A stretch of DNA of 64,000 nucleotides, taken from assembly GCF_019599405.1 (NCBI RefSeq), contig NZ_RKLQ01000002.1:62001-126000 (forward strand), given 5' to 3'. Made by a program: the position numbers and the translations under genes. This DNA is from Haloarcula salinisoli. GTDB lineage: Archaea > Halobacteriota > Halobacteria > Halobacteriales > Haloarculaceae. Position 1 is the stretch's first letter. Each line of letters begins with the position of its first letter. Positions 41,628 to 50,388 of the stretch are shown here, piece by piece. Below the pieces are notes generated by a model. That model saw nothing but the letters and a program-made list of their open reading frames with translations. It had not been told where the DNA came from and made no database searches.

Positions 41628-41684
41628 TTGTGTCGACGACGAAACAGGTCGAGATAAGCTTTGTGTGTGGTGGTGTCGGCCAGG

Positions 41685-41888
41685 CTAGCGCCACAACACC
41701 AGCGAGACGGGTGTGTCGGCATCGACCGAGACCCACTGTGAGTCGACCTCTGCCGGGTCGACGTCGGTGGCATAGCAGATGTACCGCTCCGTCCCGTCCG
41801 AGCGACTCCTGACGACCGCCGGCAAAACGCCTTCGTCGGGGTCCGGCGACGGCGTCCCGCCGGACGCTGACTGGTGTTCAGTGCTCAT
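41685..41888 (-). CDS. 67-aa haloarchaeal protein, tandem paralogue 1
   Basis: MSTEHQSASGGTPSPDPDEG with the core AVVRSRSDGTERYICYATDV and ending SQWVSVDADTPVSLVLWR. It shares the pattern W..V....V.L...R with the next protein upstream (41946-42161), so the two are tandem paralogues, possibly of the DUF7511 type. No cysteine clusters, no membrane segment. Function unknown. Confidence 0.65.
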   Translation of the reverse strand: MSTEHQSASGGTPSPDPDEGVLPAVVRSRSDGTERYICYATDVDPAEVDSQWVSVDADTPVSLVLWR

Positions 41889-41945
41889 AGACGGGCTGTG
41901 GCGGAGAAAGAGTATTGTTACCGGTCGGTTATCCGACCGAAGGCG

Positions 41946-42161
41946 TCACCGAATGTCACCGAGGTCGACGAGAAGCCCCTCGGGAACCGCCAGCCAGTGG
42001 GTCGCCTTTTCCACATCGAGTCTGTCGTCGGGGTACAGCAGGGCACGCTGGCCACCGTCGGCGGTGGGTTCCAGTTCGCTGGTGAGCAGTGCCTCGCTGA
42101 ACTCGTCCTGTGGTAGTGGTGGCCGCGTCTCGATCTCCGATGGCGGCGACTCGCTGCTCAT
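41946..42161 (-). CDS. 71-aa haloarchaeal protein, tandem paralogue 2
   Basis: MSSESPPSEIETRPPLPQDE, then LLTSELEPTADGGQRALLYP and EKATHWLAVPEGLLVDLGDI. It is a distant sister of the protein at 41685-41888 with the same HWL..PEG..VDL ending. The ATG at 42161 is preferred over an upstream in-frame start that adds a disordered stretch. Function unknown. Confidence 0.65.
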   Translation of the reverse strand: MSSESPPSEIETRPPLPQDEFSEALLTSELEPTADGGQRALLYPDDRLDVEKATHWLAVPEGLLVDLGDIR

Positions 42162-42313
42162 GGACTCTCTACCAGCACTATACGTATTGTTATACAATCC
42201 ATAATCGGGGTCCGGCGGGGAGTTCGGCCGGCCTACCATATCGTTCGTCGAGGCTACCGTCGTGGACGGTTCGCTCAGTCGAACGTCTGTTCAGGACGTG
42301 ACAGCCGGTGAAG

Positions 42314-42361
42314 CTACCGCTCCGGATGTGTCGCCCCGTCGAACCCGCCCCGGACCAGCGG
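42314..42361. repeat. Direct copy of the tiaS 3' end
   Basis: These 48 bp match 42499-42546 with a single difference (GATGTGT versus GATGCGT). They include the stop codon and the last ~15 codons of TiaS. The copy lies 185 bp from the original, and element copy 6 fills the space. Confidence 0.9.
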
Positions 42362-42369
42362 CTCCACGA

Positions 42370-42498
42370 CCACCTTTTTCTACGGGGGGTTCGGGCGCTT
42401 CGCGCCCTCAACCCCCGCACAAAAACGTGGGCGAAAAAGGCCGAGCGCTCACTCCGTTCGCGCTCGGTGAAACGGCGGCCATGGGCCGCCGTATACTC
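42370..42498 (+). repeat. Compound hairpin/T-run element, copy 6
   Basis: CCACCTTTTTC, a first hairpin (GGGGGTTCGGGCGC, then GCGCCC and CAACCCCC), AAAAACGTGGGCGAAAAAGG, second hairpin (CCGAGCGCTCACTCCGTT, then CGCGCTCGG), TGAAAC, third hairpin GGCGGCC-AT-GGGCCGCC, GTATACTC. Of its bases the block from AAAAACGTGGGCG to GTGAAAC is almost the same as in copy 5. It ends directly at the tiaS stop codon. Confidence 0.87.
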
Positions 42499-43764
42499 CT
42501 ACCGCTCCGGATGCGTCGCCCCGTCGAACCCGCCCCGGACCAGCGGTTTCGCGATGTGGCGGCGCGCGACCGGCGGGACCTCGTACCAGCCCGGTTCGAG
42601 GTCGCGCTCGATGGGTCGGTCGACCTTCCCGTCGGCGCTGGTCGAACAGTCCCGACAGCGATACCCCTGGTTCCGGCCGGCCGAGGACATCGTCGCGCCG
42701 CAGTCGGGACAGGTCGGCGTCGCCGGTTCAGTCCGTACAAGCTCCCGGACCGCGAACTTCTCCAGTTTCAGGGTCCCGTCGGTCACCTCGCCACAGACAG
42801 TAATCTCGTCGCCCTCGCGCAACGCCCGCACGCGGTCACGGAACCGTTTGGTAGGTTCGAACGCGGCACACTGGAGCCGGGCCTCGCGGTCTGCAATGGA
42901 CAGGAAGACGTGGCCGCCCTCACGGGTCTCGGGCGCTGTGGCGACGGTTCCGGTGACGCGGTAGGCGCTGTCGTCGGCCACCGCCCCCACAGTGCCGTCC
43001 TGCAGGTGGACGTCGGTCCCCTGGTTGGTCACAAACGTCACACGCCGGTCGATTGGCTCGCTCTCGATGGCGTCGGCGACGGCCCGGCAGGCCTCGGGGT
43101 CGTCCCCCCGAATCCCGTAGAGGATTGGACAGGGCGTCCGGGGGACCGAGACCGGGTAGCCCGAGGCGCGGTCGACGGTGTCCCACACCGCCGGGTAGTG
43201 TCTGTCTGCCGCCGCACGGACGCTCTCCGCGTCGACAGCGCGCTCCGTCCCCCAGCGGTCGGCCTCGCGGTAGGCGATGTGTTCGTACGTCCAGTCCTCG
43301 AGTGCGGCCCACGCGCCGACGGCCGCCAGCGCGCCGACCAGCCCCCGACCGTTGCCGTGCTGGCAGCGCGCGAAGCCGACAGTGTCCGCAAGCAGCGTCG
43401 CCGTCGTGATGTCCTGAATCGCCCGAATCGCGTCGCGCGTGAACTCGGCTACCTGCGGCGGGACGGCGTCGGGCGCGCAGTCGGCGACGACGGCGCCGGG
43501 ATTCGTCCTCGGGTCGTCGGTCTGTGCCAGGTCGAGTACGTCACGGACCAGCGCCATCGCCCGGTCGGCGTCGAGGTCCGTATGCACGGCGAGTGCGGCG
43601 TTCCCGCGGGTCTTGTGCTCGACGGCCGGGTTGAGCCGGACGAGGAGCAGCCGCTCGACACGGCCGCCGCTGTCGCGTATCCGGTCGGCCAGCTCGGCGG
43701 CCGCGTACGTCGTACACATCCCCCTCTCCCGGGAATCGGTATCGTCCAGTCCGACGACGGTCAC
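42499..43764 (-). CDS. tiaS: tRNA(Ile2) 2-agmatinylcytidine synthetase (TiaS)
   Basis: A 421-aa protein. [20 protein letters not shown] is the ATP/substrate-binding start; [40 protein letters not shown] and [18 protein letters not shown] are TiaS motifs; an OB-fold then leads to a zinc ribbon ([10 protein letters not shown]...YRCRDC). It modifies C34 of tRNA-Ile2 with agmatine so that AUA is read. GTG at 43764 gives the family start; an ATG 20 codons upstream adds residues not typical of TiaS. Its 3' end is duplicated across the element at 42370. Confidence 0.93.
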   Translation of the reverse strand: MTVVGLDDTDSRERGMCTTYAAAELADRIRDSGGRVERLLLVRLNPAVEHKTRGNAALAVHTDLDADRAMALVRDVLDLAQTDDPRTNPGAVVADCAPDAVPPQVAEFTRDAIRAIQDITTATLLADTVGFARCQHGNGRGLVGALAAVGAWAALEDWTYEHIAYREADRWGTERAVDAESVRAAADRHYPAVWDTVDRASGYPVSVPRTPCPILYGIRGDDPEACRAVADAIESEPIDRRVTFVTNQGTDVHLQDGTVGAVADDSAYRVTGTVATAPETREGGHVFLSIADREARLQCAAFEPTKRFRDRVRALREGDEITVCGEVTDGTLKLEKFAVRELVRTEPATPTCPDCGATMSSAGRNQGYRCRDCSTSADGKVDRPIERDLEPGWYEVPPVARRHIAKPLVRGGFDGATHPER

Positions 43765-43989
43765 ACCCTCGGATACTGGATTCGATGGGATAGCGGTTTC
43801 GTCGCTAGCTTGGGAGTGTCTCACTGCGAGACCAGCCCGGCAACTGCCAGAACGCCTCGAGCGGTCCCGTTCAGACGACAGCAGAGCGGCTCCGGTACTG
43901 ATACCGCTGTCAGGGCGCGACTAACCCCGATTTCGGGGACGGCACAACGCATATATGGAGTGAATGGCTTAAGGCCCAGTAGAGAGCAG

Positions 43990-44961
43990 ATGTCACGGTC
44001 CGCACTGGTAGGCAACGTAACCGCCATGCTCGAGGACGCCGGGTTCCTCGTGAGCGACCGGTGTGCGATTCGGCCGAAGAGCTTCGACATCGCGGCTCGT
44101 CGCGGCGAGGACGTGTTGCTCGTGAAGATTCTGGGCAACATCGACGCCTTCGACGCGCGGACCGGCGCGGAGATGCGCCGGCTGGGCACCTACCTCAACG
44201 CGACACCCATCGTCGTCGGGCTGCGAACGCGCGACGAGGAGCTGAAACCGGGGGTCGTCTACTTCCGCAACGGCGTCCCGGTCCTCTCGCCCGATACGGC
44301 GCTTGACCTGTTCGTCGAGGAGGTCCCACCGCTCATCTACGCCGCGCCGGGCGGGCTGTACGTCAACATCGATTCGGAAGTCCTCGCAGACATCCGCGAG
44401 GAGAAAGAGTGGTCGCTGGGCAAGCTCGCCAAGGAACTGGGCGTCTCACGGCGCACGGTCTCGAAGTACGAGGACGGGATGGACGCCTCCGTCGAGGTCG
44501 CGGCCGAACTGGAGGAGCTGTTCGACGCGCCGCTGACGTCGCCGGTCAGCGTGCTGGACGGCGCCGAGGAGATCCGCGACGAGGAGCCGACACCCGAAGA
44601 CCCCGATGTGGCGCCGGAAGACGAACCCATCGCCACCGTCTTCACCCGCATCGGCTTCGAGGTCCACCCGACCAACCGGGCGCCGTTCAAGACGGTCAAC
44701 GAGAACGCCAAGCGCCGCGAGCAGGTGCTGACTGGCCACTCCGCGTTCACCGAGGCCGCCGAGAAGCGCGCCCGCATCATGTCCTCCGTCGGCCAGGTGA
44801 CGAAGACCCGGTCGGTGTACGTCGTCGACGAGCTCACCCGCGAGTCCGTCGACGGGACGGCACTCATCGAGAAAAGCGAGATGGAGGAGATTCGTGACGC
44901 CGACGACCTCCGGGACCTCATCATGGAACGCGGTGAAGAGCCCCAGGAAGACGCGGCCTGA
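43990..44961 (+). CDS. HTH-type (XRE-like) transcriptional regulator, archaeal UPF family
   Basis: A 323-aa protein. Residues 1-~120 are a nuclease-like fold ([40 protein letters not shown]). The HTH is [20 protein letters not shown] (~147-166). The C-terminal ~150 residues contain [20 protein letters not shown], a sensor-like domain. This is the archaeal 'putative HTH-type transcriptional regulatory protein' family, conserved in Euryarchaeota; targets unknown. CATATATG near 43949-43956 is the likely TATA region. Confidence 0.9.
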   Translation: MSRSALVGNVTAMLEDAGFLVSDRCAIRPKSFDIAARRGEDVLLVKILGNIDAFDARTGAEMRRLGTYLNATPIVVGLRTRDEELKPGVVYFRNGVPVLSPDTALDLFVEEVPPLIYAAPGGLYVNIDSEVLADIREEKEWSLGKLAKELGVSRRTVSKYEDGMDASVEVAAELEELFDAPLTSPVSVLDGAEEIRDEEPTPEDPDVAPEDEPIATVFTRIGFEVHPTNRAPFKTVNENAKRREQVLTGHSAFTEAAEKRARIMSSVGQVTKTRSVYVVDELTRESVDGTALIEKSEMEEIRDADDLRDLIMERGEEPQEDAA

Positions 44962-45033
44962 CGCGGTCACGGGGCAAGGCGGTGTCTGGACTACCGATAG
45001 AGGGAAACGAGTCGCGAGAAGTTACAGACCAGT

Positions 45034-45282
45034 CTACGCGCTGTAGGTCTCTTCGAGATACTCGACGATATCGTCTGACTCTGGCATCCCCTCGATGCCG
45101 TTGTCATTGTCGACGAGCACCGGAACACCGGTCTGGCCCGACACTTCCTCGACCTCGGTGCGCTCGCTGTGGGAGCGGGGCACCATGTGCGAGTCGTACT
45201 CGAGGCCAAGCTCGTCGAGTTTCTTCGTCACCTTCGCACAGTACGGACACCCCTCCAGTTCGTAGAGTTCGAGATTTGCCAT
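45034..45282 (-). CDS. Glutaredoxin-like protein
   Basis: An 82-aa thioredoxin-fold protein. MANLELYELEGCPYCAKVTK has the CPYC redox pair (Cys12, Cys15), TGVPVLVDNDNGIEGMPESD has the cis-Pro loop, and IVEYLEETYSA ends the domain. It reduces disulfides or mixed thiols; in haloarchaea the thiol is probably gamma-glutamylcysteine. Length is complete. About 150 bp separate its start from the pyrE stop. Confidence 0.92.
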   Translation of the reverse strand: MANLELYELEGCPYCAKVTKKLDELGLEYDSHMVPRSHSERTEVEEVSGQTGVPVLVDNDNGIEGMPESDDIVEYLEETYSA

Positions 45283-45413
45283 TGCGGAAGTATCTACACG
45301 GCCGACCGGAAAAAGCGCGTCGGTGGTGTGTCCGGGCGGTGCCAGACTGCGTCGGCCACAGACCGTGATTCGCACTGGTGCGCTGCGGTTCGCTGCCGCT
45401 CACCGCATCGCTT

Positions 45414-45445
45414 CGAGGCGGCTCACTCCGTTCGCCGCCTCGCTA
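45414..45445 (-). terminator. UAG-hairpin at the pyrE 3' end
   Basis: In gene direction: TAG stop, CGAGGCGGC, loop GAACGGAGTGA (11 nt), GCCGCCTCG. The stem is a perfect 9 bp and starts directly after the stop codon. Confidence 0.6.
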
Positions 45446-45982
45446 GGCGTCTATATCGTCCGGTGCGTCCGCAAGCAGGTCCGAGGCGGTCACGAGCGAC
45501 TGTAGTTCGAGGTCGGCGTCGGCGAGGTTCTCGCTGGCGCCGTCCTCGCGGTCGACGACGACGAGCACGCGATTGACGACCGCGCCGGCGTCTCGCAGGG
45601 CCTCTGCGGCGTCGATGGCGCTCTGGCCGGTCGTGGCGATATCCTCGATGACGACGACCTCCTCGCCCTCGGTGAGCTCGCCCTCGACGAGATTCGCGGT
45701 GCCGTACTCCTTCTGACTCTTGCGGGCGATGACGTAGGGCAACCCCGTCTCGACGCTGGTGACCGCGACCAGCGGGACCCCACCCAGCGCCACGCCGGCG
45801 AGTTTGTCGTCGCCGAGGCGCTCGGCGAAGGCCGCGGCGATGAGCTCCAGACACCGGGGGTTCGTCTCGAAGACGTACTTGTCGACGTAGTAGTTCGAGG
45901 TGCCGCCATGGGAGAGCTCGAACTCCCCGTACTTGACGGCATCAGCGTCCCGCAACGCCGCGATGAGTTCCTGGTTGGCCAT
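45443..45982 (-). CDS. pyrE: Orotate phosphoribosyltransferase
   Basis: A 179-aa type I phosphoribosyltransferase. The PRPP loop is [38 protein letters not shown] and [31 protein letters not shown] complete the active site. It makes orotidine 5'-phosphate in pyrimidine synthesis. The gene is the standard counter-selectable marker of haloarchaeal genetics. ATG at 45982 gives [19 protein letters not shown]. The stop is in a UAG-hairpin. Confidence 0.96.
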   Translation of the reverse strand: MANQELIAALRDADAVKYGEFELSHGGTSNYYVDKYVFETNPRCLELIAAAFAERLGDDKLAGVALGGVPLVAVTSVETGLPYVIARKSQKEYGTANLVEGELTEGEEVVVIEDIATTGQSAIDAAEALRDAGAVVNRVLVVVDREDGASENLADADLELQSLVTASDLLADAPDDIDA

Positions 45983-46023
45983 ACCTGCTGTGAACGCCGA
46001 GATGGCTAATGGCTGTTGGAATC

Positions 46024-46105
46024 ATACGGGTTATTGTAGATTATTTCCGGATATCGCCGACCCTGGGGTCGGCGAATACCGGTAAATCACTACAACAATC
46101 CGTAT
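46024..46105. mobile_element. MITE-like palindromic element M2
   Basis: An 82-bp element with inverted ends ATACGGGTTATTGTAG and CTACAACAATCCGTAT (two mismatches) and central palindrome CGCCGACCC-TG-GGGTCGGCG. Both flanks are C; CAGTG follows the right end, as it does in M3. The core is like that of M1. It lies between divergent pyrE and the phosphohexomutase gene and may affect their promoters. Confidence 0.8.
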
Positions 46106-46181
46106 CAGTGCGTGTCGGCCCTCCGTCACCGACTGAGTCTGTCGACATTCATAAGCCGGTCCGCAACCCAGGTCTGCATGA

Positions 46182-47540
46182 ATGCACGTGTTCGGGTCGA
46201 GCGGTGTCCGGGGCGTCGCCGGCGAGGAACTGACGCCACAGGACGCTATGCAGGTCGCACAGGCGGCGGGGAGCGTGTGGACCACTGACACAGACCGGGT
46301 CGCCATCGCCCGGGACACCCGGACCACCGGCCGGACCTACGAGAACGCCGCGACGAGCGGCTTCACCGGGCTGGGTTTCGACGTCGACAGGCTGGGCGTC
46401 GTCCCGACGCCGGGGCTACAGGCCTACTGCGAGGCCGAGGCCGTCCCGGGGCTGATGGTGACGGCGAGTCACAACCCCCCGGCGTACAACGGCATCAAGC
46501 TCATCGGCGCCGACGGGGTCGAGCTGAGCCGGGCGACGTTAGACGAGGTCGAGCACGCCCTGGCCGCGGAGCCGAGCCACGCCTCCTGGGACCGGATGGG
46601 AACCGACCGGCGGGTCGAGCGCGCCCGACGCGACTACAGGGCCGGCGTCATCGAGTCGGTCGACCGCGAGCGCATCGCCGACGCCGACCTCACGGTCGTC
46701 GTCGACCCCGGCCACGGCGCGGGGGCCTTGGTCAGCCCGGACCTCTTTCGGGAGCTTGGCTGTACGGTCCACACAGTCAACGCCCAGCCCGACGGCCACT
46801 TCCCCGGCCGGAACCCCGAGCCCGTGGCGGCCACCCTCGGGGACCTGCGGAGCTACGTCAGGGCGACCGACGCCGACCTCGGCATCGCCCACGACGGCGA
46901 CGGGGACAGAGCGATGTTCGTCGACGAACGCGGCGAGCACGTCGACGGCAGCGCGATGTTCGCGGCGCTCGCGGCGGCCGAACTACACGAGGGCGACGGC
47001 GTCGTCAGCGCGGTCAACGCCTCCCAGCGAATCGTCGACGTCGTCGAGGACGCCGGTGCGACCCTCTCCTTGACCCCCATCGGGTCGACGTACATCGTCA
47101 GCCGCATCGCGGAGCGCCAGGCCGAGGGCACCCACGTGGCCATCGCCGGCGAGGGCAACGGCGGTATCCTCTTCCCGGACTACCGCATCGCCCGCGACGG
47201 CGCCTACACCGCCGCCCGCTTCTGTGAGCTGCTTTCCGACCGACCGGCCAGCGAGCTGGTCGCGCCCTACGACGACTACTACAACGTCCGGCGGAACCTC
47301 CACGTCGACGACGAGGCCGCCCGGGAGTCGATGCTCGCCGGCATCGAGGCCCACGCCACCGAGGCCGCGGCCGACCTCGACACGACCGACGGCTGGCGGC
47401 TGGACTACGGCGACGGCTGGGTGCTGGCCCGGCCGTCGGGTACCGAACCGGTCGTCCGTGTCTACGCCGAGGCCCGCACCCCCGAACGGGCGGAGGAACT
47501 GGCCGGCCAGATGGTCGGCGCCGCCGAACGCGGGGAGTAA
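46182..47540 (+). CDS. Phosphohexomutase (phosphoglucosamine/phosphomannomutase type)
   Basis: A 452-aa alpha-D-phosphohexomutase. The phosphoserine loop is LMVTASHNPPAYNGIKLIG, the metal loop DLGIAHDGDGDRAMFV, the sugar loop GEGNGGILFPDY, and the phosphate-binding loop RPSGTEPVVRVYAEA. It interconverts hexose 1- and 6-phosphates; the haloarchaeal GlmM group is likely, but the sugar loop EGNGG differs from the usual EQSGH or EESGH, so phosphomannomutase remains possible. The start ATG at 46182 gives MHVFGSSGVRGVAGEELTPQ. Confidence 0.92.
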   Translation: MHVFGSSGVRGVAGEELTPQDAMQVAQAAGSVWTTDTDRVAIARDTRTTGRTYENAATSGFTGLGFDVDRLGVVPTPGLQAYCEAEAVPGLMVTASHNPPAYNGIKLIGADGVELSRATLDEVEHALAAEPSHASWDRMGTDRRVERARRDYRAGVIESVDRERIADADLTVVVDPGHGAGALVSPDLFRELGCTVHTVNAQPDGHFPGRNPEPVAATLGDLRSYVRATDADLGIAHDGDGDRAMFVDERGEHVDGSAMFAALAAAELHEGDGVVSAVNASQRIVDVVEDAGATLSLTPIGSTYIVSRIAERQAEGTHVAIAGEGNGGILFPDYRIARDGAYTAARFCELLSDRPASELVAPYDDYYNVRRNLHVDDEAARESMLAGIEAHATEAAADLDTTDGWRLDYGDGWVLARPSGTEPVVRVYAEARTPERAEELAGQMVGAAERGE

Positions 47541-47670
47541 GCCCGTTCGATACGGTGTCCGCAAGCAGCGGCGTCGTATCGCTTGACGGAGGTGCGCTCT
47601 GCGGGACGTTAGCCTGACTCCGTCCCATCCGGCATTAGAACTAAGGCGAGACTCCCCCACAACCTCGCCA

Positions 47671-48720
47671 ATGGCAGGGGATTTCGAAGCGAGGGACGAG
47701 AGAAATCTCGTCGAATACATGGCGGCTCTGTTCGGCTTTGCCCGCCTCTCGACGGCGCTGCCCGGACGAGACATCTATCCGCCGTATCTGTTCGTGGGGT
47801 TTTTCAGTTTTCTAGATCTGGCCGTCCTGCAGGTCTACGTTCATCTCAGCGGCGGAACCCACATACTGCTCGACGTTCCCAGCGTCGCCGCCGGATACGT
47901 CGCGGTGCTACTGGGGGTTTACGGGATTCAGTATATGTCGAGTGGCTACGAGAGCGCACTCGCCGCAATCAGAGCACAGGAGCGTGCCGATTCGTCGGAG
48001 ATAGACCAGTTTCAGCGAATCTTCAGCTGGAGAGCGAAGGTCATCGTTTACGCTATCGCCGCCCTCGCGCTGTACGCGAACACCCTGCTCAACGTCGGGG
48101 TTCCGTACCAGGTGACGGCGATCAACTTTCTGTTCACGTGGGAGTTCGTCTTCCTCCCGGTCATCGTCGAGTTCGCGCTCACCTACTACGGCATCCACTT
48201 CCTGTTGCCGCGACGGTTCGAGAACGCCGGGTTCAATCTGTTCTTCTACGACCCGCGGAACATGGGCGGGTTTGCCGCGGTCGGGCAACTACTGAAACGG
48301 TCGTACTACCTCTACACCGCTGGTCTTGTTCTGTTCTTTTTCCTCGTCTATGGGCCGGTACTCCTCGCAGTGGACGGCTACGTCCCCGGACTGTTCGAGT
48401 TACTGTTCTTTTCGGCGGCCTGGTTTGTCGGGCTGCTCTCGATTGGCTACTCCATGCACACCATGCATCAGTTCATGTCCGCTGAGAAAGAGCAACGAAT
48501 CCGTGAACTCGAGGAGGAACTGCATGGGGCAATAGAGAACCCGTACGACATCAACAACTCGAGGGTCGCCGATCAGGAGCAGTTAGACGATGCTCGCCGA
48601 CGACTCGAACAGGTACGGAGTACACGGGTGTACCCGGCGACGTTCACGATGTGGAGCCAGATTGCGATTAGTGTCCTGCTCCCACAACTGTTGCAGATTA
48701 CGGTACAGACGGCGCTGTAG
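47671..48720 (+). CDS. Unrecognised multi-pass membrane protein, atypical composition
   Basis: A 349-aa protein with about seven to eight hydrophobic segments (e.g. YPPYLFVGFFSFLDLAVLQV, FLFTWEFVFLPVIVEFALTY, GLVLFFFLVYGPVLLAV) and a C-terminal coiled coil EKEQRIRELEEELHGAIENP followed by one more helix near the end. Many Phe and Tyr and few acidic residues; the codon choice is less GC-biased than in neighbours. This suggests recent acquisition. I recognise no family. The soluble coiled coil between the last helices could be a sensor or oligomerisation arm (inference). Confidence 0.75.
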   Translation: MAGDFEARDERNLVEYMAALFGFARLSTALPGRDIYPPYLFVGFFSFLDLAVLQVYVHLSGGTHILLDVPSVAAGYVAVLLGVYGIQYMSSGYESALAAIRAQERADSSEIDQFQRIFSWRAKVIVYAIAALALYANTLLNVGVPYQVTAINFLFTWEFVFLPVIVEFALTYYGIHFLLPRRFENAGFNLFFYDPRNMGGFAAVGQLLKRSYYLYTAGLVLFFFLVYGPVLLAVDGYVPGLFELLFFSAAWFVGLLSIGYSMHTMHQFMSAEKEQRIRELEEELHGAIENPYDINNSRVADQEQLDDARRRLEQVRSTRVYPATFTMWSQIAISVLLPQLLQITVQTAL

Positions 48721-48851
48721 TACGGGACGCTGGTCGGGTAAATCCGCGACAACGCACTGGTTCACAGAACCGAGTGACACACGTACTGAGCGAGGAGAGC
48801 ACCCTCCCGGGGGAGCGATACGACGCTCTCGCCCGTTGTGCCGGACCGCCC

Positions 48852-49964
48852 TCACAGCGAGCCGTGTTCCGCCAGCGCGTCCTCGATGTCAGCTTTCTCC
48901 TCGCGAGCATCCTGCAACTCGTCTTCGACGGCCCCGCTCGCCAGCCGTTCGCGTTCGTCCTCGGCCAGTTCCGCCCGTGCGAGCGCGCTCTCTCGGAGCC
49001 GCTCGTAGTCCTCGCGGCGGGCCAGGGCCCGGACCGCACGCAGTTTCTCGACCACGTCCTCGCCGGCGAACGTCGAGAGTACCGAGCGGAACTCCTGGAC
49101 GAGCCACGGAAGGTGGTCGGCCGGCGGCGGGGGCCAGCCAATCGTGAGGGGGTCGGCGTCGAGGGTGCGGAGGTAGGTCCGCCTGGTCCCCACGGCCCGC
49201 TTCAGCGCCGCGGTGTCGTCGACGTAGTGGTCGAGTTTCGAGGCGGAGTAGTCGGCGTATTCGAGGAGCTTCGGAATCGGCTCGGTACCCGCCTCGTAGC
49301 GCTGGACGTAGCCCAGCAGGTCCTCGGGCGGGGACTGAAAGTCGACGAGCGGGTACGCGTCGGCACGGGCCACCGCCGACAGCACCTCGCGGGCCGACGC
49401 CGACGACCGGAACTCGCTGAACGCCTCCTGGACGCGCTCGTCGTACGTCACAATGGGCTCTCTGAGATGCTCGACTGGCGCGTCGAGGTCCGCATCACCC
49501 ATGCGCTGCAGCCGCTCTAGCTCGTCGATGCGGTCCTCGAGTTCCCCCAGCCGCTTGCGGGCGTCACGTCGGGCCTCGCGGTACTGCTCGCGGGAATCTT
49601 CCCACTCGTCCAGTCGGCCGACGACGTCGCCGACGGGGTCGAGCTTGCGCCGAGCGGTCTCGAAGTCGGACTCGCTGAGCCGGCGCTGCTGGAGGTAGTC
49701 GTCGACGGCCTCGAACGTCTCCTTCTCGGGGAGGTCGTCGTCTAGGTCCTCGGCCAGATTCGCGACTCGCCCCTCGAACTCGGTGTAGGCCTGGAAGTTG
49801 CCGCTGCCGGTGGCGGTGTCCTCGTAGCGGTCGAGCAGGTCGTGGAACTCGCGGTAGAGCTCCCGGCAGCGACGGAGTTGTGCCTCGCCGATTGCCTCGA
49901 CACGCTCGCGGGCCTGGCGGCGCTGCGTTGCGGCCTCGTGGAGCTGCTGGGCAGCGTCGGTCAT
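48852..49964 (-). CDS. Coiled-coil haloarchaeal protein (possibly DUF7118)
   Basis: A 370-aa, Arg/Glu-rich, almost wholly helical protein, with long heptads at the N-terminus (EAATQRRQARERVEAIGEAQ), in the middle (ARKRLGELEDRIDELERLQR) and at the C-terminus (ELAEDERERLASGAVEDELQ). A compact part around DADPLTIGWPPPPADHLPWL lies between. No catalytic motif seen. Its start overlaps the HisI stop (TGATG), so it is translated with HisI; that is probably an expression link only. Confidence 0.75.
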   Translation of the reverse strand: MTDAAQQLHEAATQRRQARERVEAIGEAQLRRCRELYREFHDLLDRYEDTATGSGNFQAYTEFEGRVANLAEDLDDDLPEKETFEAVDDYLQQRRLSESDFETARRKLDPVGDVVGRLDEWEDSREQYREARRDARKRLGELEDRIDELERLQRMGDADLDAPVEHLREPIVTYDERVQEAFSEFRSSASAREVLSAVARADAYPLVDFQSPPEDLLGYVQRYEAGTEPIPKLLEYADYSASKLDHYVDDTAALKRAVGTRRTYLRTLDADPLTIGWPPPPADHLPWLVQEFRSVLSTFAGEDVVEKLRAVRALARREDYERLRESALARAELAEDERERLASGAVEDELQDAREEKADIEDALAEHGSL

Positions 49965-50326
49965 CAGTAGACGTCGTCGGGGTCGAACACCTGCTTGCCG
50001 ACCTCTTCGCCGTCGACGGTCCGGTAGAAACAGGACTCGTAGCCGGTGTGGCAGGCGCCGCCGGACTGGTCGACCAGATACAGCAGGGCGTCGCCGTCGC
50101 AGTCGACCCGCACCTCCTCGATTTCCTGGGTGTGGCCGCTCGTTCCCCCTTTCTTCCAGAGCTCGTCGCGGCTGCGCGAGTAGTAGTGGGCGTAGCCCGT
50201 CTCGCGTGTCTTCTCGAGGGCTTCCTCGGTGACGTAGGCGAGCATCAGCACCTCGCCCGACGCGGCGTCCTGGGCGACCGCCGGGAGGTACTCGTTGTCG
50301 TCGAAGGCAAGAGTGAGGTCAGTCAT
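49964..50326 (-). CDS. hisI: Phosphoribosyl-AMP cyclohydrolase
   Basis: A 120-aa HisI protein without the HisE domain. [60 protein letters not shown] and [11 protein letters not shown] supply the zinc cysteines and the Mg Asp residues. It catalyses the third step of histidine synthesis. Another his gene, hisA, lies 6 kb away; the pathway is scattered as usual in haloarchaea. Confidence 0.95.
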   Translation of the reverse strand: MTDLTLAFDDNEYLPAVAQDAASGEVLMLAYVTEEALEKTRETGYAHYYSRSRDELWKKGGTSGHTQEIEEVRVDCDGDALLYLVDQSGGACHTGYESCFYRTVDGEEVGKQVFDPDDVY

Positions 50327-50388
50327 GGTCGGAGGGTCGCCTGTCGCTAGTATAGGTCTTTTGCACGGTCTGTGTAGCTGTCCGGGTG

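Noticed and set aside
42262-43989. Plus-strand open frame of several hundred codons running into the HTH regulator
   Set aside because: It is antisense to TiaS, has basic, repetitive composition, and lacks any promoter. The regulator starts at 43990.
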